DNA from: Actinomycetes bacterium
Lineage (GTDB): Bacteria > Actinomycetota > Thermoleophilia > BMS3ABIN01
Assembly: GCA_021790075.1 (NCBI GenBank)
Contig: JAJYIN010000126.1
Span: forward strand, 1-6,571
DNA length: 6,571 nt
Reading direction: 5' to 3'
Position 1 is the first letter of the stretch. Each line of letters starts with the position of its first letter. The notes under the pieces are model-generated. The model saw nothing but the letters and a program-made list of their open reading frames with translations. It was not told where the DNA came from and made no database searches. Positions 5,744-6,571 of the stretch are shown one piece after another. Both the position numbers and the translations under genes were made by a program.

Positions 5744-6505
5744 ATGTCTATTCGTGCAGGGATCATTCTCATCTTGTTTCTGGCTGCGACTCTTGCGGGA
5801 ATCGGGCCGGCAGCCTGTCTGGGTGAGAACCGCAGCCAGTCCGCACTGTCAGGAGGCTTCAACCCGGCACGCCTGGCCACCCAAACCACCACTCAGCCCG
5901 CGTCAGAAGGCGCCCAGGTCTTCTCCGGCAACTGCGCCGTTTGCCACGGTCCCGCGGGCAAGGGCACCCCAACCGCCCCCAGCCTGGAGACCGTCAACGA
6001 CCCCGCCTTTATCATGCAAACCGTCCGTTCCGGGAAGGACGGCATGCCCAGTTTTGCCGCCAGGCTCTCCGATGCCCAGATCGGCGCCGTGGCCAGTTAT
6101 GTCTCCACCAGTATCGCTACGGTTTCCCTTGCCGGTGGCGACCTCAGCCGCGGCGGCACGCTATTCCGGCTCAACTGCAGCGGCTGCCACGGAGCCACCG
6201 GCCGCGGCGGCGCTCTGGTGCATGCCGGTGAGAATGCGCCGGAGCTGACAGGCCTCTCGCCCGCGGCCATCGCCACGGCGGTTCGCGGCGGTCCCGGCCC
6301 GATGCCGGCCTTTCCGCAGTCTGTTTTCGATCAGCATGATCTGGCTTCGATCGTCGCATTTGTTCAAATGCTTGACCAGCCTGACCATCCCGGCGGTTTC
6401 GCTCTTGAGTACCGGGGGCCCGTTACGGAGGGCCTGGCCGCGGTAGCGGTAGTGGCAGTTCTGGCCGGCGTCGCAGTCTGGATCGAGAGAAGGGGACGGG
6501 GATGA
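5744..6505 (+). CDS. qcrC: Diheme cytochrome c subunit of the menaquinol:cytochrome c reductase (bc1) complex
   Basis: QcrC carries electrons from the Rieske/cytochrome b part of the actinobacterial bc1 complex directly to cytochrome c oxidase; its hemes face outside the membrane. 253 residues from ATG 5744, which has GGGAG 4 nt upstream; TTG 5714 would add ten residues without a ribosome site. Residues ~5-27 are a signal/anchor helix. The first heme domain has CAVCH (Cys64, Cys67, His68) and a candidate axial Met101 in GKDGMPSF. The second has CSGCH (Cys145, Cys148, His149) and Met187 in GPGPMPAF. The stretch GGDLSRGGTLFRLNC and the tail PGGF...GPVTEGLAA, followed by a C-terminal membrane helix (~229-247) and a basic end, match known QcrC proteins. 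Its length is close to the mycobacterial protein. The stop overlaps the next ATG, as expected in a qcrCAB operon. Confidence 0.93.
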   Translation: MSIRAGIILILFLAATLAGIGPAACLGENRSQSALSGGFNPARLATQTTTQPASEGAQVFSGNCAVCHGPAGKGTPTAPSLETVNDPAFIMQTVRSGKDGMPSFAARLSDAQIGAVASYVSTSIATVSLAGGDLSRGGTLFRLNCSGCHGATGRGGALVHAGENAPELTGLSPAAIATAVRGGPGPMPAFPQSVFDQHDLASIVAFVQMLDQPDHPGGFALEYRGPVTEGLAAVAVVAVLAGVAVWIERRGRG

Positions 6506-6571
6506 ACCTATCTCCCCCGCAGGAGGGCGGGGGCTACCGGCGCCATGCGATGATCCTGGCGGTGCTGGCGT
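6502..6571 (+). CDS. Start of the next qcr gene, probably the Rieske iron-sulfur subunit (5' fragment)
   Basis: ATG 6502 overlaps the qcrC stop as ATGA, pointing to translational coupling, with a purine-rich AGGGGACGGGG just upstream. Only 23 codons are visible: a short Pro/Gly-rich start, then YRRHAMILAVLA, where a membrane helix seems to begin. In actinobacteria qcrC is normally followed by qcrA and then qcrB, and QcrA has N-terminal membrane helices. The assignment rests on gene order; no Rieske motif is in view. Confidence 0.5.
   Translation, partial: MNLSPPQEGGGYRRHAMILAVLA

Noticed and set aside
5744..5830. QcrC as a lipoprotein, since a Cys follows the signal helix (GPAAC)
   Set aside because: The -3 residue is Pro, not Leu/Val/Ile, so it is not a lipobox. 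The protein has its own C-terminal membrane helix.

Overview
The window looks like a chromosomal fragment of a GC-rich actinomycete, probably from a deep-branching or uncultivated actinobacterial lineage. Three things point that way. First, there is a diheme, C-terminally anchored QcrC-type cytochrome c, which is characteristic of the actinobacterial bc1-aa3 respiratory supercomplex. Second, there is a secreted PGRP-type amidase with tandem LGFP repeats, a mostly actinobacterial wall-associated repeat. Third, one gene has a -10 box placed 7 nt before its ATG, the layout of a leaderless transcript. The lineage assignment is inference; no rRNA or universal marker is present.

Layout. About the left 85% of the window (1-5586) is a co-directional minus-strand block. 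Read 5' to 3' on the minus strand it holds: (i) a small membrane-anchored protein with a Pro/Ala/Thr-rich linker and a beta-rich outer domain (4987-5586); (ii) a 763-774-residue exported protein with a lysozyme/transglycosylase-like domain, a Big_5-like domain and four tandem Trp-rich repeats (2654-4945/4978); (iii) a single-domain PAS protein carrying a Cys/His motif and no output domain (2075-2578); (iv) a secreted zinc amidase/PGRP protein with an N-terminal beta-sandwich and at least four and a half LGFP repeats, running off the left edge (1-1903). On the right, divergently transcribed, lies qcrC (5744-6505). The next gene overlaps it by ATGA and has only 23 codons in view; it is probably qcrA.

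How the genes may work together. Genes i, ii and iv all act outside the membrane. Genes ii and iv would attack different peptidoglycan bonds (glycan backbone and the MurNAc-L-Ala amide), and both carry long repeat stalks suited to holding them in a thick envelope. The PAS protein between them is the only cytoplasmic member and could sense a redox or ligand cue, but nothing in the sequence shows what it signals to. Genes i and ii are separated by only 8 bp (or 41 bp with the preferred start of ii) and are probably co-transcribed. A plausible promoter precedes the PAS gene. The amidase follows a 171-bp gap with two hairpins. The qcr genes are ordinary respiratory genes on an unrelated divergent transcript.

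No RNA genes, mobile elements, CRISPR arrays or origins were seen. I find no clear evidence of a wholly new defence or mobile system. The most unusual items are the Trp-rich repeat module, the missing standard start codon of the amidase, and the PAS protein that stops where a second PAS domain or kinase would normally begin.
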